Below, piece by piece: positions 9,779-18,540 of a stretch of 64,000 nucleotides of DNA (the first letter of the stretch is position 1; each line of letters opens with the position of its first letter). The notes beneath the pieces were generated by a model. It saw only the letters and a program-made list of their open reading frames with translations. It searched no databases and was not told where the DNA came from. The stretch covers positions 34,218-98,217 of the forward strand of contig JAPQLC010000019.1 of NCBI GenBank assembly GCA_030826945.1, given 5' to 3'. Source of the DNA: Candidatus Thiobius zoothamnicola (lineage in GTDB: Bacteria > Pseudomonadota > Gammaproteobacteria > Chromatiales > Chromatiaceae). A program made the translations under genes and the position numbers.

Positions 9779-9828
9779 AATAGCCGTTTTATTGGGAAAG
9801 GCCGAATGATAAGGCCAAAATGGCTATT
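9779..9828. repeat. Inverted repeat between ftsY and the DUF2785 gene
   Basis: AATAGCCGTTTT (9779-9790) pairs with AAAATGGCTATT (9817-9828), twelve pairs with one G-U, and GGCC repeats inside allow a second short stem. It lies downstream of the last gene of the seven-gene minus-strand cluster and upstream of ftsY. On the minus strand no T-run follows, so it is not a standard intrinsic terminator. It could insulate ftsY transcription or be a leader structure. Confidence 0.5.
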
Positions 9829-9872
9829 TTGTCATAGCGTAGTCTACGGATAAATAAAGGCTCAGACTGAGA

Positions 9873-10778
9873 TCAGGTAATAAAGAACCCACTCTCTTTA
9901 TTGTAAAAACCCAGGTTGATAGCATCCAATGCCAAGTCTAATTTCTCCTGAACATATTGCTTCTTATCTACCTCGATATCACAGGCTTTCCACTGGAAGT
10001 ATATACTCCGGATAAAGTTTTGTAGATTTCTGTAAGAAACAAGATCTTCTCGAGCGCTGGTTAATACATATCTCCAAGGATTCTTATCAAAGTCTTCCCA
10101 AACGAATTTTCCCGTTGTTTTTATCTTATCTGGAACCGTTAATCGACGCAGGAAAGCATCAATACTCTGGCGCGACAAGAGTTGACGACTAAAGATATTG
10201 ACCACCGCTCTTGCCAGTCTTTCTTCCTCTGAGTGAATAAAAAGGGAGACAGTCGGTTGCTTAATTCTTTTCGAGATAGAGGATAGCATGCTATTCAAAT
10301 GCGCTTCTTCAAGCCAAGTATCAGCGCTTAGAATCATAAAAGTGTCAGCAATATGCGCAATGCCATGAGCCCAACCTTTTTCCTCATTCACAAAGCCTCT
10401 TAGATCTTTTTCTTTATCAAGATATGATAAAGCCAGTTCTAGTCCACCGATGACCTCTTCTCTACTGAGATAACGATATTTCTGGTGCGCCTGAAGAAGG
10501 TCATTCAACACTAGAATTGAATATGCGCGCAGGAATATGGTGTCATCATGAATCGAGCTCCCCAGACCGTTCTGAATGTGATTTATTACGATCTCTTGCA
10601 ACTCAACAAGTTGCTGTTGGGCATAAGGCCTTACGTCTTCTGGATAAAGAATCCAGGTGCTCAATATCATATAACTATAGTCTCTCTGCTGGCCAGACAG
10701 AGAACCTAAGTTATTGATAAGATCATGAGTGACTTCTACAATATCGTACCCGGCAGGCAATACAAAGTTATCACTCAT
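9873..10778 (-). CDS. DUF2785 family protein
   Basis: About 301 residues from the ATG at 10778; a TTG at 10805 in the same frame is the alternative start. It is all-helical in appearance. The segment EKGWAHGIAHIADTFMILS is the DUF2785 hallmark, with conserved Trp, His and Asp residues. DUF2785 proteins are cytoplasmic and of unknown function. It is the last gene of a seven-gene minus-strand cluster, following the methyltransferase by only a few bases, so it probably works in the same pathway. AT-rich compared with ftsYEX. No catalytic role can be assigned. Confidence 0.75.
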   Translation of the reverse strand: MSDNFVLPAGYDIVEVTHDLINNLGSLSGQQRDYSYMILSTWILYPEDVRPYAQQQLVELQEIVINHIQNGLGSSIHDDTIFLRAYSILVLNDLLQAHQKYRYLSREEVIGGLELALSYLDKEKDLRGFVNEEKGWAHGIAHIADTFMILSADTWLEEAHLNSMLSSISKRIKQPTVSLFIHSEEERLARAVVNIFSRQLLSRQSIDAFLRRLTVPDKIKTTGKFVWEDFDKNPWRYVLTSAREDLVSYRNLQNFIRSIYFQWKACDIEVDKKQYVQEKLDLALDAINLGFYNKESGFFIT

Positions 10779-10811
10779 GATTTTCTCTGGAGAGATTTTT
10801 TTCAACTTCTT

Positions 10812-11549
10812 TCAGTCTACTGTTGATTTTTTCTTTAGAAGAAGCGCAACATATTCCAGGCTATCACCATTACAGAATTTCCGATGAATGTAGTTCTCCA
10901 TGGAAACCATTTGTAATTGCCCTTTTCTCATTGCCTCTTCAAAAAATACCATAATTTCATGATCCTTGTTCTGATAACTGGATGCTGAAACATTAAATAA
11001 TATCCATCCATTATCATTAATGAGGTTAACACCCGTCTCGAGCGCTTCAATAGGAATATGGCCTTGGCTCAGCGCAGAACAACAGACAAATACATTGGGT
11101 TTCTGATCAATAAGGAATTTTCTGGAATGCGGGGTGATTTTGGTGAAATCCTCAATCAAGTAATCCCGATAAATTTTATTCTCACCATAGTTGGCGGCAG
11201 TAGCTGCCTCAGGAACAATATCAACGCCGATCAATGACTTAATACCATTCTTATAAAGTTCTCTACCAAACAGGCCGCTACCTGCCCCTAATTCTAGTAT
11301 ATTGACTTCATCAAGAGGAACGCGCTCTTTATTCAGCTCTCTAGCCAGGAAATCAGCCATAAATTCATGAGACTGATAGCCCAGCATCTCAATGGCGAGT
11401 TGCTCATAAAGACCTGGCATACTATATATTGTTGCATAATCATGCAGCCTTATACGCTGCTCTTCACCATTATCCTGTATGATAAAGAAATACTCCTCAT
11501 GAATAGGGAGCTGATTTTCATTCTTGGGTAAATAAATTCTATATTCCAT
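10812..11549 (-). CDS. Class I SAM-dependent methyltransferase
   Basis: 245 residues. Motif I is NILELGAGSGLFGRELYKNG (residues ~84-103), then LIGVDIVPEAATAA with the acidic residue that holds the SAM ribose, and PNVFVCCSALSQGHIP at the motif IV position. The N-terminal 80 residues form a family-specific extension (IRLHDYATIYSMPGLYEQL) that probably shapes the acceptor site. The substrate is unknown. It lies between the HD-domain gene and the DUF2785 gene in the seven-gene cluster and would methylate the small molecule made there if the operon idea is right. Confidence 0.8.
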   Translation of the reverse strand: MEYRIYLPKNENQLPIHEEYFFIIQDNGEEQRIRLHDYATIYSMPGLYEQLAIEMLGYQSHEFMADFLARELNKERVPLDEVNILELGAGSGLFGRELYKNGIKSLIGVDIVPEAATAANYGENKIYRDYLIEDFTKITPHSRKFLIDQKPNVFVCCSALSQGHIPIEALETGVNLINDNGWILFNVSASSYQNKDHEIMVFFEEAMRKGQLQMVSMENYIHRKFCNGDSLEYVALLLKKKSTVD

Positions 11550-11616
11550 TTTATTACACTATATACTGTACGGACATTACACATCAGATCAAAAATCCAG
11601 GAGATATTAATCATCT

Positions 11617-12186
11617 TTATTGTTCAGGACTTTTGTAGTTCAAGTCAGGCCCAGAAAAAACACGCTTAACAAGCGGAACGAAAAATTCTAATGGTAAAGA
11701 CTTAAAATCGGGATCAAAGCTGTTCTGGTCATATTCATCAGAAAACTTAAGCGCATCTTGGTAATATGGGTGCGATTTGAATTTATCCCTTTCATTAGGG
11801 TCTCCATTAAAATGATGGATCCAGGCATGTTGCTGGAAAACAGGATGATGTTTAATAATCCAATAAACTTTATCAGAAACAAAAGGCTTAAGAATAGCTG
11901 CCGCAAGTTCACCATGGTTATAAGGTGATAATTCACCACCTATATCATGAAAAAGGCACGCTACAATCATTTCATCGCTTCCTCTATTTTGATAGGCACG
12001 GGTTGCACATTGAAGAGAATGTTCATAGCGACTGATCTTATAGCCATAATAAACATCACGATAGCTCTTTAGCGTTGCTAAGAGACGATCACTTAGGTTC
12101 TCATGGTGCTTCTCAAAAAGCGATGCAATAAGAACATAATCCTCTTTAGTCCCGCGATCCATTGCTGTGAAGCTAACTGATTCCAA
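11617..12186 (-). CDS. HD-domain protein, PhnZ/TmpB-like mixed-valent di-iron oxygenase candidate
   Basis: 189 residues from a TTG at 12186. I chose it because AAAGGAG lies six bases upstream, while the later ATG (12162) and the earlier ATG (12243) have no ribosome binding site. Metal ligands expected of HD-domain oxygenases are present: His in SRYEHSLQCA, the HD pair in CLFHDIGG, His in SPYNHGE, His in WIIKHHP and the late Asp in DEYDQNSFDPDF. EHSLQ and SPYNH follow the PhnZ/TmpB/MIOX-like oxygenases better than classic nucleotide phosphohydrolases. PhnZ and TmpB oxidatively cleave hydroxylated phosphonates. No phosphonate genes are nearby, so the substrate is open and a phosphohydrolase role is not excluded. 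Confidence 0.72.
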   Translation of the reverse strand: MESVSFTAMDRGTKEDYVLIASLFEKHHENLSDRLLATLKSYRDVYYGYKISRYEHSLQCATRAYQNRGSDEMIVACLFHDIGGELSPYNHGELAAAILKPFVSDKVYWIIKHHPVFQQHAWIHHFNGDPNERDKFKSHPYYQDALKFSDEYDQNSFDPDFKSLPLEFFVPLVKRVFSGPDLNYKSPEQ

Positions 12187-12324
12187 AAGAATCTCCTTTC
12201 CTAACAAGACGAACCAATATTGTTCCCTTAACGCCAGAAGCATTATAGAGAGAACAACACTTAGAGATAACGTTTATTGACGTGTTACTGGATCTTTAAC
12301 AACCCATAGACAGATAACCCGAAT

Positions 12325-12393
12325 GGAAGCTGTTCAAGAACCTAGTTGGTTCTTTAATCAATCTAATGCGTTTAGAGATTATGAACAGCTTCC
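12325..12393. repeat. Nested perfect hairpin between two cluster genes
   Basis: GGAAGCTGTTC (12325-12335) and GAACAGCTTCC (12383-12393) form perfect 11-base arms. Immediately inside, AAGAACC (12336-12342) and GGTTCTT (12348-12354) form a second perfect stem. It lies 19 bases past the stop of the saccharopine-dehydrogenase-like gene and about 140 bases before the HD gene start. No T-run follows on either strand, so it is more likely an RNA processing, stability or attenuation element than a terminator. Confidence 0.7.
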
Positions 12394-12411
12394 TACAAGC
12401 GTTGCAAAAAG

Positions 12412-13590
12412 TTAATCTGTATATTTTTTAATCATGACAGGTGTGTTCCGTTTTGCCAACTCATCCAGATATCTATCTGGATCTACCGCTTTTTCTGGCG
12501 GTAATACACCTTTCTGCGTGATCTCACTTCTCGCAACCATTTGCGCGACAATGGATACCGGAGAGCAAACATCCGTGTCATAATCTTTTTGCCATTGAAT
12601 ACCCTGTAGAGAAATATAGTCCATTACCCACGTAGTGCTTGCATTATCGATCATTCCCTTAACAAGCACCCGCTTGATCTCTGATTTCTTAGGTTCCTGG
12701 CTTTTTGGCCTTGGTCGGCTCATGACAACTTTATCAACGAAATATGCCGGCGTAATCTCAACGCCGTTAATCTCTATCGGCTCATTAGAGGTTAAATGCA
12801 TTGCTTTTAGGAAACGCATGCCATTCTCAAATCGCTCATTAAAAGCCAACTTGAAAGAAACCTCCTTGACACCTTTCTCTAACAAACTCTCTGGCAACGT
12901 AGCAAGTTCTGAATGTAATACATAAATTGGGCGTCTTATATTGAACGGAGGAGGAAACTCATGCTCATCACCACCTGATGCGGGTTCGACAAATTCCATT
13001 TTCCCTTTTGTGAATACGGCAGCTGGCGTCTCAAATTCTTTACAAGTGGTGCTAATAGCATGGGACACCGGGAAAGCATTCTTATCGTCATAAACGGTTT
13101 GATCGTAGAATGCGACTTTAATATGGACCTCATTAACAGTATCCATCTTATCCGCCGCATAACGCGCCATAATATTGGTTGTGCCAGGTGCCATACCCAT
13201 ACCCACAATAGCAGTCAGCCCAGCATCAACAAATCGCTCATTAGCGTCTAACTGTTTACGCGTCATATAATATAGACCACCCATATCTAAATAATGCGCA
13301 TTTATAGCCAAAGCTAAATCCATCATCTCTAAGTTGAAACGATATGGCATACAATTTATTAAGATGTCTACATCACCTAATTCACTGACTGCATGCTGAC
13401 TGAGAACATCTATCTTCTTGGTCAAAATAAGATCTGTGTCAAAGCTTTCCCTGACATATTCCAGTTTTTTCTCATCTGAATCAATAACGACAATCTCGTT
13501 AATGCAGTCACAAGTATCCAGCAAATCTTTTATTGCCGTTGTGCCAGTATATCCAGCACCACCTAGAATCCCGAATCGTGTAAGCTTCAT
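12412..13590 (-). CDS. Saccharopine dehydrogenase family oxidoreductase
   Basis: 392 residues from the ATG at 13590, which has AGGTGG eight bases upstream; a GTG four codons earlier is in frame. The N-terminal Rossmann domain begins FGILGGAGYTGTTAIKDLL, a glycine-rich NAD(P) loop, followed by VVIDSDE at the end of strand 2. DVDILINCMPYRFNLEMM and VGMGMAPGTTNIMARYAA are typical of saccharopine dehydrogenase-like enzymes of the LYS9/carboxynorspermidine class. These join an amino acid to an oxo-acid or aldehyde by reductive amination, or do the reverse. Placed between an ATP-grasp and an HD-oxygenase gene it may build an opine-like product; this is inference. Confidence 0.83.
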   Translation of the reverse strand: MKLTRFGILGGAGYTGTTAIKDLLDTCDCINEIVVIDSDEKKLEYVRESFDTDLILTKKIDVLSQHAVSELGDVDILINCMPYRFNLEMMDLALAINAHYLDMGGLYYMTRKQLDANERFVDAGLTAIVGMGMAPGTTNIMARYAADKMDTVNEVHIKVAFYDQTVYDDKNAFPVSHAISTTCKEFETPAAVFTKGKMEFVEPASGGDEHEFPPPFNIRRPIYVLHSELATLPESLLEKGVKEVSFKLAFNERFENGMRFLKAMHLTSNEPIEINGVEITPAYFVDKVVMSRPRPKSQEPKKSEIKRVLVKGMIDNASTTWVMDYISLQGIQWQKDYDTDVCSPVSIVAQMVARSEITQKGVLPPEKAVDPDRYLDELAKRNTPVMIKKYTD

Positions 13591-13667
13591 ACTTCTTTCC
13601 ACCTATATCCATATCCGAATGATATTAAAAATACTACATTATCTTAACATTATAATAAGGATTCCGT

Positions 13668-14960
13668 TTAGACCTTATCACGATTATTATTCAGTAACAG
13701 AGAATCCCGAATGATCTCTGCCTCCTCATGCATATCATCATACGACTCGCCGATCGAGTTAAAGCTCGCCAGACTTATCCCTATTTCTTTATCAGGAGAG
13801 AGATACCGCCCTGGCTCCACTCTCAATTCAATATCTGATAATGATTCCATCTTTTGAAAGTCTATAATCTCATTTGTATAACCACTTAGAAAAGTGGTCA
13901 CATAAAAGACCACACCATATAAGCCATTCCATACAGGCCTGGCAGGTCTCTCATTCGCTGACATTCTCAGCAATACCTCATAGGGGTCACCATTTTTCAG
14001 GCACTCTCTATACAATCGCGTGGTTACTGGTGATAATCTGGCATTGACTTCTATTAACTCCACCTCACCATTTTCCATTACAAAGAACTCAACATTAATG
14101 AATTGTCGATTGAAGCCATATTTAATCACTCTTTCAACAACAGCAACATATTCCTCTTCAAGCACGCTCTGAGTTGCTTCATCGATTAATGCAGGAAATA
14201 TGAAATCCGCAATACTTTCTGGTCGATTTGGATAACTGTGGACTTGAGAGATTCCCCAAACCAGAATTTCTCCGTCATATACACAGCCATCAACACAACA
14301 TCTTGTTATCGAGGGAATATACTGCTCGATTAAGAGAATGTCCTTATCTAACAAAGGATATTGGTTGACATTACAATAGGTTCTAAAAAAAGGCTTCAAA
14401 TATTGATTATTCTGGATTATTTTTTCCTTCAACTGAGGCAATAAAATAGCCGCCTGATTAAAATCATGAACTTTATGGATCTCTGCTGAGCATGCGGTAG
14501 TACAGGGTTTTATAATCCAGGGGAAGGGAACTGGAACGTCAAATAACTCTCTTTCATCAGACTCCAGGTCAAAGGCATGAAAGGGTATTGGTGAAAGATC
14601 AATATACTTTCTTGTATAATACTTATGTAAACATAATAGAGAAGATTCAATAGATTCAGATCTATTGTGGATCAACAAATGATCAAATTCCTGATGGAGC
14701 CTGGCTTGTATAAGAGCTGGTATGTCTTGAGTCGCTATTATGGTGTGAATCTGATTAACACGAATTAATTCACGGCACTCATCAAGATAGGATAATATAT
14801 CTAAAGAGTTATTAAACCCATCCAAACCAATCGTCGTCGGAGAGAAATAGAAACGATATAATCCCTCCTCACGAATAGCATTCAGATGAGTGAGATCCAG
14901 TTCCCTCGGGGATACCACCAACACATTAATAAACGATGGAGTAGACAAATTATCTGGCAT
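13668..14960 (-). CDS. ATP-grasp ligase-like protein
   Basis: 430 residues. The order is: an N-terminal domain (1-120), an ATP-grasp B region with PFPWIIKPCTTACSAEIHKV, where the Lys binds ATP, a central LLIEQYIP segment, and the metal-binding end QFINVEFFVMENGEVELIEV followed by NARLSPVT. The last part matches the E...N-A-R arrangement of biotin carboxylase/D-Ala ligase-type ATP-grasp enzymes. Such enzymes couple a carboxylate to an amine or thiol via an acyl phosphate. It begins about 40 bases after the hot-dog-like gene. Substrates cannot be predicted; the neighbours suggest amino acid-derived ones. Confidence 0.8.
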   Translation of the reverse strand: MPDNLSTPSFINVLVVSPRELDLTHLNAIREEGLYRFYFSPTTIGLDGFNNSLDILSYLDECRELIRVNQIHTIIATQDIPALIQARLHQEFDHLLIHNRSESIESSLLCLHKYYTRKYIDLSPIPFHAFDLESDERELFDVPVPFPWIIKPCTTACSAEIHKVHDFNQAAILLPQLKEKIIQNNQYLKPFFRTYCNVNQYPLLDKDILLIEQYIPSITRCCVDGCVYDGEILVWGISQVHSYPNRPESIADFIFPALIDEATQSVLEEEYVAVVERVIKYGFNRQFINVEFFVMENGEVELIEVNARLSPVTTRLYRECLKNGDPYEVLLRMSANERPARPVWNGLYGVVFYVTTFLSGYTNEIIDFQKMESLSDIELRVEPGRYLSPDKEIGISLASFNSIGESYDDMHEEAEIIRDSLLLNNNRDKV

Positions 14961-15001
14961 ATTGAAGTCCTATTCAACAAGTGCACTCACAACCCAAAAG
15001 A

Positions 15002-15394
15002 TCAGAAATGAATATTCCTCCTCATAACCACTAACTTTATTGCCGTTATATAGTTACCACCATTAATCTGGACAGTCACTTCAAATCGATTCTTTCTAAC
15101 GTTATGGATCTCAGCCTTGAATTCATTCTCATCATTTATATCAACTGTCTTTTTAAACGAAAAGTTTTGCTCATAAATTGCGATATTACCATGCATACCG
15201 ACAAGTTCATCCAGAGTAAGCCCGAATTTATCCATGAAATACAGATAAATTATTAAATAACAAACCTGATTTGACAACATCATAAAATCAGTATTATTCA
15301 TAGCAGATGACTTCTCACCCTCTTTCAAATACAACTGATGACAAGTAAATCTACCAGTTAGCACACCCTCTTCGAAAGATAACGATTCTTCCAA
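15002..15394 (-). CDS. Small hot-dog-like protein, weak FcoT-type resemblance
   Basis: 130 residues from a TTG at 15394. No good ribosome binding site or ATG precedes it, so the true start is uncertain. TGRFTCHQLYLKEGEKSSAM, then NNTDFMMLSNQVCYLI and a run of C-terminal strands, resembles the layout of FcoT-like hot-dog thioesterases or fatty acyl hydratases. I see this by eye only. In another frame just upstream (15412-15460) there is coding-like sequence reading VDIEKVYGKALFRYN, so the gene may have a longer N-terminus broken by a frameshift near 15410. It lies between the ATPase and ATP-grasp genes. Function unknown. Confidence 0.5.
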   Translation of the reverse strand: MEESLSFEEGVLTGRFTCHQLYLKEGEKSSAMNNTDFMMLSNQVCYLIIYLYFMDKFGLTLDELVGMHGNIAIYEQNFSFKKTVDINDENEFKAEIHNVRKNRFEVTVQINGGNYITAIKLVVMRRNIHF

Positions 15395-15523
15395 TACAAA
15401 CTGACTTTTTTATTGTACCGGAACAAGGCCTTCCCATATACCTTTTCAATATCCACAAAAATCTCCGAATTAATTGACAATAGATGGTGTTTATACGATA
15501 AAAATCCGCACGATAGAAATAAC

Positions 15524-17596
15524 TCAATAGATAGAGCGATTATTCTCTAATTTGGTGTTCCTCAATATATACAGTATATTCACCCCGAGGAAACCTTGTT
15601 TTATCAACACTGCGGCAAGTAAACTAATATGAAGGAAAACGCCTCCAGTTAGAATAATCACGGCAGGAGTCAAAACCATAGCGATACTATGCTTCATGAT
15701 ATTATTGAGATCTTGAGCAATATCAAAAATTTTACTTAGCTCACCTAAATTATCATTTAACAAAATAATATCTGCTGTATCAGTCGCTATGGTAGAAGCA
15801 CCATGGAGAGAAACAGAGACGTCGGATTTCTTCATTGCAATCGTATCGTTAATACCATCCCCAACAAAACATACTTTATGTCCACGCTCTTGTAAGCTAT
15901 TAACAATATTAGATTTTTCATCCGGCAAAACTTCAGCGAAAAAGGTCGTCATACCCAGAGTCTCAGCAAGCTTCTTCGTAGGCTCTTCATGATCTCCAGA
16001 AACAATTATCAGGTTCTTAATATTTCTTCGCTTTAAATTCCCAATAAGCGCTGATATTTCTGGACGAACTCTCGGTCTGATCTCAATAGCGCCAACAATC
16101 TCATGGTCAACACCCACTATGACCACAGAATGTCCTTGCTGATAAATTTCTCCAATTGAGGTCTGCTTATCTTCATCCCAAACCAGACCTTCATTTTCCA
16201 TAAACCGTAAACTTCCCACTCTGATAACTTTCTCTTCCAGATAAACTTTTGTACCAAATCCCATCTCATAATGAGCGTCATCAACATCCTGTAATGGTTT
16301 ATTATAAGCAGCATACGCATGTAAAATTGCTCTAGCTATAGGATGTTTTAATTTAACTTCAGCCGTAGCGGAGAACCGGAGAATATCTTCCGAAGTATAT
16401 TTACTCCAACAAATAACCCTACCAACTTCTGGCTGCTCCTCAGTCAGAGTACCTGTTTTATCAAATAGAACCGTATCAATCTCATTCAATCTTTCTAGAG
16501 ATCGGCCATCTTTTACGAGAATCCCTGACGTTGTGGCCCTGGAAAGGTGACGTAGCGTGTTTAAGGGAGCGGCCATACGTATCTGGTAGCCGAATTGAGC
16601 AGATAAAACAGCGGCAGCTGACGTGGGCCCGGTTGTTAATGCCGTTAATAAAGCGGCACTTAATACATATGGCGCTGACTCATCCGCAAGTTCTTCACCT
16701 TTTAATTGCAGATCACTTCTAAAATTTGTTGTTTGATTAAGAATCCCTTCAATTTTACCGACAACAGTATCATCGCCCGCTTTCTTCACTTGAATATGAA
16801 TTTCCCCACTAACCAACAAAGTGGAGGCAAAGACCACATCACCTGGAATCTTTTCTATGATTCGTGACTCACCGGTTAAAATATGCTCATCAATACGCGC
16901 GTAACCTGAAATGATTTCGCCATCTACTGGTATCATTTCACTACTATGCACAACAATTAAGTCACCAAGCTCCACCTGCTCCAACGGAACCGTAAGCTCA
17001 ATACCGTTTTGTAATCGAAGAACGCTTCGATCCCGGGCATCAAAGATATGTACCAGAGCGTCTTTAGATTGGCTACGCGTTTTTTCAATCAGGTTGGCAC
17101 TTAAATGATAGACAACAATACCTAAAGCACCTGCAAAGTACTGTTTACTGGCTATGGCGAATACTGTCCATCCTGAACCTAGAACATCATTGTTAATTTT
17201 TCTTTTCCTTAACCCTTCCTCGGCACCTCTTAAACAGGGGTAATTGCTATAACTTAATAAAACAGCATTAATCAAGGTAAATTTTGGCAACAAGACTGGC
17301 TGCAATATCGAGACACCTAATCCGAAAAAAGAAATCATCAGTTCTTTTTTATCAGAAGATGTCGTTAATTCTTTTACTGGATAAGCAGATAAACTTTCTT
17401 CTTCTACATGATTACTGATCCTCTGACGATCCATGGTGCGAAGACTGATATATGTTCCTAGAACAATGCCTATTTCTAACAACATAATTAACCTTAGCTG
17501 CAGATAACCTGGGTTCGTATGATCAAGAACTGACGCTTCCGGTCGGTCAAGCCACAGATCTTTGTCGTTGACAAAGATTGCAACTGGATCAAACAC
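15524..17596 (-). CDS. P1B-like P-type ATPase with degenerate metal motif
   Basis: 690 residues from a GTG at 17596; an ATG at 17485 with AAGG upstream is a good alternative. Actuator motif TGES is at 241-244, phosphorylation site DKTGT at 379-383, the P1B nucleotide-domain HP pair at 418-419 and GDGIND at 579-584, so the pump should be catalytically competent. There is no N-terminal heavy-metal domain. The membrane motif that is CPC, SPC or TPC in metal pumps reads TTGPTSAAAVL here (323-325 is GPT), with no cysteine. The transported ion or metal complex is therefore not predictable. First gene of the minus-strand cluster; it may export or import the cluster's product. Confidence 0.83.
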   Translation of the reverse strand: MFDPVAIFVNDKDLWLDRPEASVLDHTNPGYLQLRLIMLLEIGIVLGTYISLRTMDRQRISNHVEEESLSAYPVKELTTSSDKKELMISFFGLGVSILQPVLLPKFTLINAVLLSYSNYPCLRGAEEGLRKRKINNDVLGSGWTVFAIASKQYFAGALGIVVYHLSANLIEKTRSQSKDALVHIFDARDRSVLRLQNGIELTVPLEQVELGDLIVVHSSEMIPVDGEIISGYARIDEHILTGESRIIEKIPGDVVFASTLLVSGEIHIQVKKAGDDTVVGKIEGILNQTTNFRSDLQLKGEELADESAPYVLSAALLTALTTGPTSAAAVLSAQFGYQIRMAAPLNTLRHLSRATTSGILVKDGRSLERLNEIDTVLFDKTGTLTEEQPEVGRVICWSKYTSEDILRFSATAEVKLKHPIARAILHAYAAYNKPLQDVDDAHYEMGFGTKVYLEEKVIRVGSLRFMENEGLVWDEDKQTSIGEIYQQGHSVVIVGVDHEIVGAIEIRPRVRPEISALIGNLKRRNIKNLIIVSGDHEEPTKKLAETLGMTTFFAEVLPDEKSNIVNSLQERGHKVCFVGDGINDTIAMKKSDVSVSLHGASTIATDTADIILLNDNLGELSKIFDIAQDLNNIMKHSIAMVLTPAVIILTGGVFLHISLLAAVLIKQGFLGVNILYILRNTKLENNRSIY

Positions 17597-18475
17597 AACC
17601 TATCTGCCTCGTTTATGCGCTGTTCCCTTCCCTTCTCTCTCATCCTTGTTTTCCTTTTACCTATACCTGAACTGTTCTGGATCGTTCTTTAACGCATGTA
17701 ACGTTGGGAGCTAATGGCTTATTGAGTTTGCAGATCATGCAATGAAATATCAGTTATTTGGCAATGCCAAACTGGCTTGCCTTTCTGATTGATATTGGCG
17801 GGAAATTTGCGACGTGAATTGATTTCACCAATTCAGGCTCAACGAACGTTGAAGCGCTTCTGGCGTATTATTTTTGTCTTAATCATCGGGCGTTCCCTTG
17901 CTTAGATTAGTGGTCATTCCATGTATTGCGTTTTTTGGATACTACCGCTGCCAAATTGGCAATCTGCTTGAGCTAATGATCGAGATATTTCAGTGGTTTG
18001 TCAACCAATCTCTCTGGAATATCTACCTGAGGCGATATTTCTTGAGCAAGATTAGCATAGCAATAATCACACCTCAATAATCAGGAAATATCCATAATTC
18101 TTGAGTAGAGTTCCAATGACTCTAGATCTCAGTGAATACTACATTCTGACATTCACCAAATATATCAGCCAAAACGATATTACTGTTATGATTCATCACA
18201 TATAACCAGAGCATGATTGTTTTTCTTAATTCATGTACGCGGTATCGTTTCCGTTGTCGAATGATTTTTGCCTAAACCCATTAGAGTGATCAGGTATTTT
18301 CGCACCACTCTAGGACGGATAAACAGATCTGTGTCCTCTAAACAAATGAAGATATCGCGGTTCACACCGCCTTCAATTAAACAGGTTGACTGCTTATCCA
18401 GTTCAGTTTTTCACTCAACCCAGTCCAGACTCACTGCTAAATTTGACGTTTGCCCAACGGATAGCCCACGAAATT
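17597..18475. other. About 0.9 kb intergenic stretch with no convincing gene
   Basis: Every frame is short and lacks a ribosome binding site or family-like composition. Two small palindromes are visible: TTGGCAATGCCAA at 17758-17770, and TGAATTG/CAATTCA at 17815-17835. The stretch must hold the promoter of the minus-strand ATPase cluster, but I could not place one. It could also contain decayed gene remains I do not recognise. Confidence 0.5.
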
Positions 18476-18490
18476 TGGCACACTTATTGC
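18476..18490 (+). promoter_or_regulatory. Sigma-54 (RpoN) promoter
   Basis: TGGCAC (18476-18481), five bases, then TTGC (18487-18490) matches the -24/-12 consensus exactly, with the invariant GG and GC ten bases apart. Transcription would start near 18502, about 140 bases before the formate/nitrite channel gene. This implies control by an enhancer-binding protein such as NtrC. Confidence 0.85.
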
Positions 18491-18508
18491 TTTTAGACTT
18501 CACAGAGG

Positions 18509-18540
18509 CGCACTATTCAGGCGTGCTTTGTATTAGTGCG
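18509..18540 (+). repeat. Hairpin at the predicted transcript 5' end
   Basis: CGCACTA (18509-18515) and TAGTGCG (18534-18540) form a perfect 7-base stem starting just after the predicted sigma-54 start site. TTAGT/ACTAA at 18533-18547 offers an alternative fold of the right arm. It could stabilise the mRNA or be a regulator site. Confidence 0.5.
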
